64,000 bases of DNA from Bacillus mobilis (lineage in GTDB: Bacteria > Bacillota > Bacilli > Bacillales > Bacillaceae_G): positions 1 through 64,000 of the forward strand of contig NZ_MACF01000067.1 in the NCBI RefSeq assembly GCF_001884045.1. The letters are read 5' to 3'. Within the stretch, counting starts at the first letter, position 1; each line of letters starts with the position of its first letter. The position numbers and the translations under genes were made by a program. This document shows positions 1 through 9,100 of this stretch, piece by piece. The notes under the pieces are model-generated. The model had not been told where the DNA came from. It worked only from the letters and a program-made list of their open reading frames with translations, and searched no databases.

Positions 1-2697
1 GGAGCAGATGAAGGTAAGAAACTTGAACAGTTGGAAGAACCAACGGAAGAAGCTGGAGAAAAGAAACCAGAGCAAGTAGAAGAAATGCCGAAGCAAGAAG
101 AAACAGATGAAGGTAAGAAACTTGAACAGTTGGAAGAACCAACGGAACAAGAAGTGCAAGAGGATGAGAACCCCTCTGAGACAAGAGAGAATATAGAAGG
201 AACAGATTCGTCGGAAGGTCCAAGAGAAGAAACTGTTAAAAAAGAGTTTGAGCCGAGAAGCGAGACAGAAGAAGAATCGGGATTCGATTTAGATGAATTG
301 TTTGATCAGAAAAAGAAAGAGATAGATCAACGAACGATTGGACAAATTTTAAAAGAAAGAAAAGATGCTTGGAGAGAAGCTGGCTATGGTGATAGTTTTA
401 AAGAAATGTGTAAGAATGCGATACAAGCACAAAGAGAAGCGAAAGAACAAGGTAAGATAGCTTGGATACAATATAACGTAGAAGAGTTTCGTAAAGAGAT
501 AAAACATGTGTATGAAGATGGAATGAAGTTAGCGAATAAAGTAATTGAAAATAATAAAATATTAGGTCCTATAAAAGAAGTACTGGAAGAGCGGAATAAA
601 AAATGGAATGAAGCTGGTGAAGGAAAGTACACATTAAAAAGTAGTATTGAGGCGCAAATAGAAGCCGCAAAACAAGGGCCAAAAGCATGGTGGGAGTACA
701 ATAAGAAAGAGTTTAGTAAAGAGATAAAAACTGCATATGAAGATTGTGCAAAAATGGCGGATAAAATCACCGACAATTATCAAACGTTAAAAAATATAAA
801 AGTGTCACTGGAAGAGCGACATCAAAAACGGATAGAAGATGGTGAAGGCGCAACGCTATTAGAAATGTGTAAAAATAGCGTGAGGGCACAAATCGATGCG
901 GCAAAAGAAGGTCCGGAAGCGTGGCTGAAATATAACAAAGAAGAGTTTAGTAAAGAAATAAAACATGTGTATGAAGACGGCGTGAAAATAGCGGATAAAA
1001 TTACTGATACTTATAAGGTAATAGCAAATGCAAAAGTATCATTGAGAGAGCGACATGAAAAGCGAATAGAAGATGGCGAGGGCGCAACGCTATTGGAAAT
1101 GTGTAAAAATAGTGTGAAGGCACAAATAGATGCGGCAAAGGAAGGTCCGAAAGCGTGGTTGAAATATAACAAAGAAGAGTTTAGTAAAGAAATAAAAAAT
1201 GTATATGAAGATAGTATGAAAGTAGCAAATAAAATGATAGAAGGTAATAAAATACTATTTTCTATAAAAGAAGTTGCCATAGAACGCGAGAAAATATGGA
1301 GCGAGTCTGGAGACGAAAAGTACACATTGAAAGGTAGTATTAAAGCACAAATAGAAGCGATAAAGCAAGGCCCGGCAGAATGGTTTAAATATAATAAAGA
1401 AGAGTTTAGTAGAGAAATAAAAACAGTGTATGAAGATAGCATGAAAGTAGCGAATAAAATCATTGATAAGTATAAACCGTTAGCTGATGCAAGAGATATT
1501 TTGGAAGCACGTGATAAAAAATGGAGAGAAGCTGGTGAAGCAAATACGATAATAAGTAGTTTTAAGGCGCAGCTAGAGGCAGCTAATAAGAGTCCAAAAG
1601 CATGGTGGGATTATAATATAAAAGGTATTCAGAGAGAAACGAGACATCTGTTTGAAGATGGAAGAATGTATCTTATCAAATATATGGACACACCAGGGTT
1701 ATTTGATGAAGTTGATGATAAGGCTTCTGAGAAAAAAGATGATACAAAAAAGGTTAGAGAAATAGAAAGAGTCGGGATAGAGAATCAAGTAGAGACGGAT
1801 GATTCAATTAAGTATGAAGAGCAACTTCCACCATCTTTCTTCGATGAAATGAGTGCTGAAATTGAAAGTGTTAAGGAGACCGATTATAAAAAATTGGTAG
1901 CAGAACTGCAGGAAGAAATTGGTTTGGAGACGGCCAGAAGAAAAGAGAAAGAAGAATTTAAAAAGGAAAGTATACAAGAAGTTAGGGATACAGTGATTGA
2001 CCTGGCGGCGGAAGCTTATGTGAAAGAATGTATTGTAGAAGAAGTGTTACAAGTGGAGGTTGATACAACACTTAGAGGAATATTTATTGATAATCTTGGA
2101 GAGAAAATATCTAGTAAATTATATTTAGATGGCTGGGAAGATGTTGAAAAGCAATTTACAGAGGCGACGCCGGGGTTACTGTCAACGGAGACAGAGAATA
2201 CGATAAATGAGTTTGCCGAAGAAATACAAGAAGTAAAAGTTGATGCAGACGTAAGTGACCTTATGGAATCGCTGCAAGGAAATAATAGTATACTCGTAGA
2301 ATCGGTAGACCATTATGTGAAAGGTAAACTTGGTATAGATGAAATTCCCGAAGAAATAAGTGAAACATTACAAGGGGAAATAGAAGAAGTTATAGACGAA
2401 TTTGCAAGTGAAGTAACGGAATGGTTGTTAGGAGAAGTTGTTCCATTTCTTCGTCACGTTCGTACACGTGTTGAGGAAGGAAAAGCAAATGGTGAAGGAG
2501 ATACATTTGTAGAACAATGGAAAAATGCCATGACACATTATAAGGAATTAATTAGAAGGAAAGAATTTACGAGAGAATTTGCGAAAGGTCTGGGAGAAGA
2601 AGCTAAAAATGTGGGGCGCCACGTTACGTACGCTACGATTGCTATCCCTCTCCTGACTATTAAATTAGGAAAACTGTTGTATAAGCGAAAAAGATAG
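1..2697 (+). CDS. Repeat-rich coiled-coil protein, 5' end outside window
   Basis: The reading frame is open from base 1, so the true start lies upstream; the TTG at 31 is only the first internal start-like codon. The visible part is nearly 900 residues and very rich in Glu and Lys. It begins with acidic low-complexity sequence containing a 33-codon direct repeat (DEGKKLEQLEEPTE appears twice). Next come about six tandem copies of a 75-78 residue module (roughly bases 340-1700), each with a core like AQIEAAKxGPKAWxxYNKEEFSKEI and then YED. A helical region follows, then a divergent seventh module near the C-terminus and a short hydrophobic stretch before a basic tail (LLYKRKR), possibly a weak membrane anchor. 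I recognise no family. The gene leads a same-strand cluster with ACP-like, Hsp70, J-like/TPR and AAA+ genes, so I infer a scaffold or client role in that system. No enzyme motif is visible. Confidence 0.85.
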   Translation, partial: GADEGKKLEQLEEPTEEAGEKKPEQVEEMPKQEETDEGKKLEQLEEPTEQEVQEDENPSETRENIEGTDSSEGPREETVKKEFEPRSETEEESGFDLDELFDQKKKEIDQRTIGQILKERKDAWREAGYGDSFKEMCKNAIQAQREAKEQGKIAWIQYNVEEFRKEIKHVYEDGMKLANKVIENNKILGPIKEVLEERNKKWNEAGEGKYTLKSSIEAQIEAAKQGPKAWWEYNKKEFSKEIKTAYEDCAKMADKITDNYQTLKNIKVSLEERHQKRIEDGEGATLLEMCKNSVRAQIDAAKEGPEAWLKYNKEEFSKEIKHVYEDGVKIADKITDTYKVIANAKVSLRERHEKRIEDGEGATLLEMCKNSVKAQIDAAKEGPKAWLKYNKEEFSKEIKNVYEDSMKVANKMIEGNKILFSIKEVAIEREKIWSESGDEKYTLKGSIKAQIEAIKQGPAEWFKYNKEEFSREIKTVYEDSMKVANKIIDKYKPLADARDILEARDKKWREAGEANTIISSFKAQLEAANKSPKAWWDYNIKGIQRETRHLFEDGRMYLIKYMDTPGLFDEVDDKASEKKDDTKKVREIERVGIENQVETDDSIKYEEQLPPSFFDEMSAEIESVKETDYKKLVAELQEEIGLETARRKEKEEFKKESIQEVRDTVIDLAAEAYVKECIVEEVLQVEVDTTLRGIFIDNLGEKISSKLYLDGWEDVEKQFTEATPGLLSTETENTINEFAEEIQEVKVDADVSDLMESLQGNNSILVESVDHYVKGKLGIDEIPEEISETLQGEIEEVIDEFASEVTEWLLGEVVPFLRHVRTRVEEGKANGEGDTFVEQWKNAMTHYKELIRRKEFTREFAKGLGEEAKNVGRHVTYATIAIPLLTIKLGKLLYKRKR

Positions 2698-2729
2698 TAG
2701 TTTAATAAAATATTTATGAGGTGGATAAA

Positions 2730-3017
2730 GTGTCAACATTAAAAACAATAAAAGAAAATTTAATACAATCTGTAATTGCATCGGTATTAGCGGTGATTTC
2801 GGAAAAAGGATTGAAGCCAGTAGAAGAGTTGAAGATAGATGGATCCCCTGTTGCATACACTGGGGATGTAGGGATGTTTATTTCAGCTCTTATTGAATTA
2901 CATGATATTTTCGAGCTGAACTTTGAAATAGATTTGAACGAAGTTGGGACTAAGTTTCTAACAATTGAATCGCTTGTTGAGTACTTTATGATTCGTATTG
3001 TAGATGAAAAAATTTAA
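2730..3017 (+). CDS. Acyl-carrier-protein-like small protein lacking the carrier serine
   Basis: A 95-residue protein. I choose the GTG at 2730 because GAGGTGG ends 5 bases before it; the GTG at 2721 would lie inside that ribosome binding site. The C-terminal half resembles an acyl carrier protein: DVGMFISALIELHDIF aligns without gaps to the usual DSLDTVELVMALEEEF helix II, and a segment ending IESLVEYF matches the last ACP helix. The position of the phosphopantetheine-bearing serine is valine, so it should not carry an acyl group. It starts 32 bases after the repeat protein and ends before a terminator, so it is likely co-transcribed with the upstream gene. The fold assignment is my inference from pattern alone; a structural or adaptor role is possible. 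Confidence 0.75.
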   Translation: MSTLKTIKENLIQSVIASVLAVISEKGLKPVEELKIDGSPVAYTGDVGMFISALIELHDIFELNFEIDLNEVGTKFLTIESLVEYFMIRIVDEKI

Positions 3018-3030
3018 TATATTTGTAGTT

Positions 3031-3071
3031 AAGGTGGCTTGTAGTGTGCTTACTAAAGCCGCCTTATTTTT
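3031..3071 (+). terminator. Rho-independent terminator after ACP-like gene
   Basis: The arms AAGGTGGCTT (3031-3040) and AAGCCGCCTT (3056-3065) pair with one G-U, followed by ATTTTTAT. It separates the ACP-like gene from the Hsp70 gene. Confidence 0.7.
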
Positions 3072-3072
3072 A

Positions 3073-3310
3073 TATCAGAAATTATTTTATGATTTTTCTG
3101 AAAAAATACAACAAAAATGGTCGTAGAAGGTATAAAATATACATAAAATGATGTAGTTAAATTAAGGGAAATTTTCATTGACGGAACTTTTTTAACTATT
3201 TATTATAATTAATGAGTCGTGCTTATGGCAAATTTGTGAAAAAAATGTTAGATTTATCTTATTTGTTATAACAATATGTAGTGAAAAAAGGATATTGAGG
3301 AGCTGATTAG
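3073..3310. other. AT-rich intergenic region upstream of hsp70-like gene
   Basis: About 240 bases with no ORF. TATAAT lies at 3204-3209, with TTGACG 20 bases upstream, which is too far for a standard promoter, so no promoter is called. The hsp70-like ribosome binding site (GAGGAGCTG) lies at its right end. Confidence 0.4.
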
Positions 3311-4828
3311 GTGATTATTGGTATCGATTTAGGAACAACCAACTCGGCGGTGGCATACATAGATGATAGTGGAAACCCAACAATTCTGCCAAACCGTGAG
3401 GGAGAAAGAGTTACTCCATCAGTTATATTTTTTGAAGATGGGTCGCCTGTTATAGGTTCAACTGCAAAAAGTATTTCTGTATCAGACCCAACAAATACTG
3501 TTCAATTTGTGAAGAGACAGATGGGGAATGCAAGTTATAAATTCCCGATAGGTGGAGAGGTATTTACACCTGAGGATCTTTCGGCTCTTATTTTAAAACG
3601 TTTAAAAGAAGATGCAGAAGAAGCAATAGGCGCTAAAGTGACGAAAGCTGTTATTACAGTACCAGCATATTTCGATGATGCGCAAAGAAAAGCAACGCAA
3701 GATGCTGGGAGAATTGCTGGCTTACAAGTACTTAAGGTAATTAACGAACCGACGGCTGCTGCATTAGCATATGGTTTAGCGAATCGTGAGCAAAAGCAGA
3801 ATGTAATGGTGTACGATTTAGGCGGAGGTACGTTTGACGTGACGCTGATACAACTAAATCAAGATGAAGTAATTGTTAAGGCTACTGGGGGAGATCGTAA
3901 CTTAGGCGGTTTCGATTTTGATAACAAAATCTTTGAATTAGTAGAGCAGAAATTTGAAGAAGAGCATGGATTAGATTTATACGATGATTTAAATGCAGTA
4001 CAAGATTTACGTGAGAAAGCAGAAGCTTGTAAAAAAATGCTATCATCTCGTAAAAAATCGGTTATTACACTTTCATCTCAAGGGCGTACAGTAAAAGTCG
4101 AAGTGACAAAAGAAAAATTTGATGAACTTCTTTCACCTCTTTTAAGTCGTACTGCTTTAATTATGAAGAATGTTTTAATGGATGCTGATTTAGCTTGGGA
4201 AGACATTGATAAGATTGTACTTGTTGGTGGATCGACAAGAGTTCCAGCTGTTTCAGATTTAATTGAACGTACAACAGGAATTAAGCCTTCAAAAGATGTT
4301 AACCCTGATGAAGTAGTTGCATTAGGAGCTGCTATTCAAGGGAGCTTATTACAAGTAGATAATGAAGCGTCTGACAATGCAGAAGAGTTTAAACCGAAAA
4401 CGAGAGTAGTAGATGTAAACTCGCATAGTTTAGGGATTTTAATTCATGATAATAACACTGGTGGATTCATTAACGAAAAAATTATTGTTCGAAATACACC
4501 AATCCCAGCTAGTGAAGAAGCTGTGTTTTATACAGTTAATGAGGGGCAAACATCTCTTCACGTTCAAGTAACAGAAGGGGAAGACAGTGACCCTGATTTT
4601 GTAAAAGTTATCGGTCGATCGAATTTAGATTTAAGAGGACCAAAACCACAAGGATACCCAGTTCGCTTCATTTTTACATATGACGAAAATGGCGTTGTAC
4701 ACGTTTATGGAAAAGATGAAAATACTGGTCAACATTTAGGGGAAATGCAAATTGAAAGAAAATCAAATTTAACAGAAGCAGCAATTGAACAAAAAGCTGA
4801 AAAATTAGCAGGAATTTCAGTAGAATAA
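3311..4828 (+). CDS. Hsp70 family chaperone, short form without C-terminal lid
   Basis: A 505-residue Hsp70. The GTG start is preceded by GAGGAGCTG. The ATPase domain (residues 1 to about 350) shows the phosphate-binding IGIDLGTTNSAVAY, the NEPTAAALAYG segment, VYDLGGGTFDVTL and VLVGGSTRVPAV. A beta-sandwich substrate-binding region follows (about 355-480). The protein ends at LTEAAIEQKAEKLAGISVE, so it lacks most of the 100-residue helical lid and the tail of housekeeping DnaK (about 610 residues). It is therefore a specialised paralogue, not the cell's main DnaK. The next gene encodes a J-like protein 44 bases away, an arrangement expected of a chaperone and a dedicated partner. The ATPase residues look intact; clients are unknown. 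Confidence 0.93.
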   Translation: MIIGIDLGTTNSAVAYIDDSGNPTILPNREGERVTPSVIFFEDGSPVIGSTAKSISVSDPTNTVQFVKRQMGNASYKFPIGGEVFTPEDLSALILKRLKEDAEEAIGAKVTKAVITVPAYFDDAQRKATQDAGRIAGLQVLKVINEPTAAALAYGLANREQKQNVMVYDLGGGTFDVTLIQLNQDEVIVKATGGDRNLGGFDFDNKIFELVEQKFEEEHGLDLYDDLNAVQDLREKAEACKKMLSSRKKSVITLSSQGRTVKVEVTKEKFDELLSPLLSRTALIMKNVLMDADLAWEDIDKIVLVGGSTRVPAVSDLIERTTGIKPSKDVNPDEVVALGAAIQGSLLQVDNEASDNAEEFKPKTRVVDVNSHSLGILIHDNNTGGFINEKIIVRNTPIPASEEAVFYTVNEGQTSLHVQVTEGEDSDPDFVKVIGRSNLDLRGPKPQGYPVRFIFTYDENGVVHVYGKDENTGQHLGEMQIERKSNLTEAAIEQKAEKLAGISVE

Positions 4829-4872
4829 CGATTTTTTTTGATGTATTTTATACGGATAGGGGTGTTTAACCT

Positions 4873-6039
4873 TTGGAGAATTATTATGAATTGCTGCAGG
4901 TCGATCCGAATATTGGAGCAAGTGAGCTGAAAGAGAAGTTAACTGAGGCACAGCGAAAATGGTTAGGGAGAACAAATGCACCTGATTTAAAGCGTAGACA
5001 GGAAGCGGAACGAAAAGTTGAGATTCTCGCTGAAGCTGAGGTAATCCTTTTGGATGAAGCGAAGAGAAGTGAGTATAATCGTATGCTAGAAGGTTCTGAA
5101 CCTGAAGTGAATACGAATCAACAAGAACAGTTTGATAATACAACAGAATCTACTGCACAAGAATTAATAGATTATGCATGGAGTCTATTAGAAGAAGGAA
5201 GAATTGCAGATGCAATTGTTGTAGGAAAAAAAGTCACTGAAGATTATGGAGCTAACGCACATGGATGGGCGATATTAGCGAGAGCGCATTATATGTGGAA
5301 TGAGTATGATGATGCGATTTATGAGTATAGAAAAGCGATGGACATCGAAACAAATAACGATGTATTCTATTATGATTTATCTGATGTGTATTTCGACCAT
5401 CCGAAATTAAGCTTTGAAGAGCGATTAGATCATGTCGAAAGATTAACTCAACAAGCATTAAGTATTAACCCGAACGAGCGAGCATATCGTTTCAGAATGG
5501 CAGTAATCGCACGATATAGAGATAATTATGATCAAGCGATTGATATTTTACATCAATTAATTGAAACATATGGGAAAGACCCAAGTTTAGGTAATGAATT
5601 AGCTTATAATTACTATTATAAGTGTTTATCGATGCTATATGCTCAAGAGAGTAATGGTGAGACTTATTATAGCTATATTTCTCAAGAGAGCGCTGAACAA
5701 GGGCTAATATTATTAAGAGAAGCTAAGATTTATGCGACAGATAGAGATTTACTTGGACTCATTCAAACATTTATTGATTTAGGTGAAAAAGCATTACAAA
5801 CAAAGTTCCTTGTAGGACGTTTTGTTGGTTTAGGATTTATTCCAGCAATATGGTTCTTAAATGCACTATTTTCTTTCTCATTTATTAGTTTAATAATTAG
5901 TGGAGCTTTGCTTTATTTTGTTTGGAAAATTAGTAGAATTCCAGTTTGGCTTGATAATAAAGAAGTTCATACGGGCCAAAGAGAGAAGCGAAATCGAAGT
6001 ATTTTAACCGCCATAGCGGTTGTATTTGGTAGAAGATGA
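4873..6039 (+). CDS. Degenerate J-domain/TPR membrane protein
   Basis: A 388-residue protein starting at TTG 4873, with a weak AGGGGTG upstream. Residues 2 to about 72 look like a J-domain: ENYYELLQVDP at the start and an EAKRSEYNRML end. The signature HPD loop, needed to stimulate Hsp70, appears as APD (residues 36-38). Residues about 95-290 contain TPR-like helices, for example a tandem ending in YDDAIYEYRKAMDIE. One or two hydrophobic segments near residues 315-355 (GLGFIPAIWFLNALFSF and neighbours) predict membrane attachment. It follows the Hsp70 gene directly and probably forms a unit with it. The J-domain call is by pattern; the missing histidine means it may bind Hsp70 without activating it, or not bind at all. 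Confidence 0.85.
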   Translation: MENYYELLQVDPNIGASELKEKLTEAQRKWLGRTNAPDLKRRQEAERKVEILAEAEVILLDEAKRSEYNRMLEGSEPEVNTNQQEQFDNTTESTAQELIDYAWSLLEEGRIADAIVVGKKVTEDYGANAHGWAILARAHYMWNEYDDAIYEYRKAMDIETNNDVFYYDLSDVYFDHPKLSFEERLDHVERLTQQALSINPNERAYRFRMAVIARYRDNYDQAIDILHQLIETYGKDPSLGNELAYNYYYKCLSMLYAQESNGETYYSYISQESAEQGLILLREAKIYATDRDLLGLIQTFIDLGEKALQTKFLVGRFVGLGFIPAIWFLNALFSFSFISLIISGALLYFVWKISRIPVWLDNKEVHTGQREKRNRSILTAIAVVFGRR

Positions 6040-6050
6040 TGAAACACTTT

Positions 6051-6078
6051 GAAAACTCCTATATAGGAGTTTTCTTTA
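6051..6078 (+). terminator. Terminator-like perfect 24-bp palindrome
   Basis: Bases 6051-6074 are a perfect palindrome, GAAAACTCCTAT and its complement, ending in a short T run. It lies between the J-like gene and the AAA+ gene, so the large AAA+ gene may have its own promoter or be reached by read-through. Confidence 0.65.
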
Positions 6079-6114
6079 TTCATAAATCTTTAATTGCTTT
6101 ATAGGAGGGATACA

Positions 6115-9100
6115 ATGTCAACGACAAATTTATATAACAAAGAAGAGTTTTTGGCTTTTAAATCATTATTTGAAGCAAATGTCCATTCAGGAGAATTGTC
6201 AAAAGCATTGACTCAAATTGAGGGATTACTTGCGAAGTATCCTGATCATCCAGGGTTATTTTATTTAGCGGGATTGTTATTTTTACATAATCGAAATTAT
6301 GATAAGGCAAAAATGTATTTTGAAAAAGCATTATCATTAGACGAGAGCAATAGTGAATACATGGTGTATTTAGGGATAACTTACGTAGAATTGAATGAGC
6401 TTAATCAAGCAGAAACATTGCTTCTAAGTGCATATAATTTAGGTGAAGCAGATATTACTACGTTAATGGGGTTAGGAAAATTATATTTAAAACAGGAAAA
6501 CTACGAGAAATCTAGATTTTATTTCAATAAAGTTTTAAGTCAAGATGCATCGCACCATGAAGCGAACTTTAGAATTGGACAAGCTTATCTATTTGAAAAA
6601 AAACATGTGCAACAAGCAATTACGTATTTTGAACAGGCGTTGAAAAGCGGAAAGAGTGAAGAATTAGAGTATTACTATGCGAAAGCTCTTTTACAGTCAG
6701 AAATGGAAGCGCAATGCATAAAGTGTTGTAAGAAATTTTTGATGAGAAATCCGAATTCCTCGTGGGCTGATCGATTCCGTGAGTTAATGCTACAAGCTCA
6801 AGGAGTAGATATGAAACAACCTCCTAAAGAGGAATATAAGCAGCAAAGAAGAAGAGACCCAAATTATGATTCAAATACGGGGGAGCAAAATCGTAACAAC
6901 GAAATCGATAAGTATAAAAGGGTATTTGAAGATGGGAAAAAACGTTTAAATAGCTATATACTCGGTCAGGAAGAGTTTATAGATCAGTTATGTACGGGTT
7001 ATATGAGAAGCTTTATTTACGAACGTCCAGATGCGAACTTAAGAAATGTTATTTTTGTCTCTGGTCGAAAAGGTACAGGTATATATAAATCCGTAAAATA
7101 TTTAACAGCGATTATGAATGAGTATGATTTATATGAAAAACCAGATGTACACTATATCGATATTAGCAGTTCGCTTGGAGCGTCAGATATTGAAAGTACT
7201 TTTTTATCAGATGTATATAGAGGAATCAGGTCTAAATCAGATGTACTGTACTTTGATAATGTGGACAAATGTCCGCCTAATTTAATTTCTAAGTTATCAG
7301 AATTAATTATGAATGGGAAAATTAAGTTGAAGGATCGCTATATTTACAATGCGAATTGGCAAGCGCTCGAAAAAACATATAGCAGTTTAGCGGAGAAAAG
7401 CATTGATTCGATTCAAATAGAAAATAAGTTAATTATTTTATCTACCGAAAAAGATTTGAAAGATATTCGTACAATGTTCCCAGCTACTGTATTAGAGAAA
7501 ATAGTAGATTATCCGCAAACGTCTGTATTACCGCTTCGCACTTTGACAAAAATATCAGATCGTTATTTGAAAAAATATCAAAAACGTATTCATACGAAAT
7601 TACAAGTGAATATGAATTACACTCATGGTGTATCTGACTTTATTGTTGAGAAAGCCAATTTAGCAATGGGTGTACACGGAATTAAGAGTTATATAGAAGA
7701 CGATATTTATCAAGCTATTACTAATTTACGCATATCAGGAAAAGTAGAACCCGGCATCATTTATCAGCTTACAGCATCAGATGAATTATATTTAGATGAT
7801 GGTGTGGAGAAAATACAAGTTACTCGTAAAAAAGCAGGGGCAGAAAATTTAGAAAATATTAAAAAAGAATTTGAAAAAGTTATTGGTTTAAATGCAGTGA
7901 AAGAAAGAGTTTTTCAGCTGGAAGAGTTTTTGGCATTACAAAAGATTAGACAAACTCGCGGGTCGAAACAAACGCGTTTAACGATGAATTTTATCTTTAC
8001 AGGAAACCCAGGTACGGGTAAGACTACTATCGCACGATTAGTATCGAAATACTTAAAGGCTTTAGGTTATTTATCGAGCGGTCATTTAGTGGAAGTAGAT
8101 CGATCTCGTTTAGTCGGTCAATATATAGGACATACAGCGCCAAAAACACAAGCTGTGATTGATTCTGCAAAAGGCGGGGTTTTATTTATCGACGAAGCAT
8201 ATTCCTTAGCTAGAGGTGGAGGAAATGATTTTGGGAAAGAAGCCATTGACACTATAGTTAAAGGAATGGAGGATCTTAGAGAAGATTTAGTTGTAATTCT
8301 TGCTGGATATAAGGATGAAATGGACGGTTTTTTAAAGACGAATCCAGGCCTGCAATCTAGATTTAATAATCATATAGATTTTCCGGATTATACATCTGAA
8401 GAACTTTTCATGATTTCTGAAAAAATTGTAGAAAGTGAAGGGTTTACAATTGAAGATGATTTGAAAGATGATTTGATTGAAGAATTTACGAGAAAACAAA
8501 TACCCGGAAAAAATGATTCTGGAAATGGACGATTGGCAAGAAATATTGTTGAGAAGGCTATGGTGGAGCAAGCGGCTAGACTTCAAAATTCTGGTGATAC
8601 ATTAAAACTTTTAAGTGATGAAGAATTAAATATGTTAACGAAAGAAGATTTTGGATTGGGTGCCGAAAATACATTTGACTTAAATGCTGAATTAGATAAA
8701 ATCATTGGTCTCGATCAAGTGAAAGAATTTATGAGGGAGATGGAACTTCAGCTTGTAGCGCAAAAGAAAAGGAAGACTGCTGGATTACACTCTACGATGA
8801 ATCAAAGCTTGAATATGATCTTTACTGGTAACCCTGGAACTGGTAAAACAACTGTAGCTAGATTATTAGGGACAATGATGAAAGAGATGGGGATTTTAAA
8901 ATCTGGACATTTCGTTGAAGTTGATCGAGGTGGGCTTGTTGGACGGTATGTAGGAGAAACAGCACCGAAAACAACTGACAAATTTATGTCTGCTTTAGGC
9001 GGGATTTTATTTATAGATGAAGCGTATGCGTTAGCTACTGATAGTTATGGAAAAGAAGCGATCGATACAATTGTAAAACTTATGGAAGATCATCGAGAGA

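Noticed and set aside
1684-1707. DTPGLFDE segment in the repeat protein, like a GTPase G3 motif
   Set aside because: No P-loop or NKxD motif lies in the visible part and the segment sits at the end of a helical repeat, so it is probably chance.
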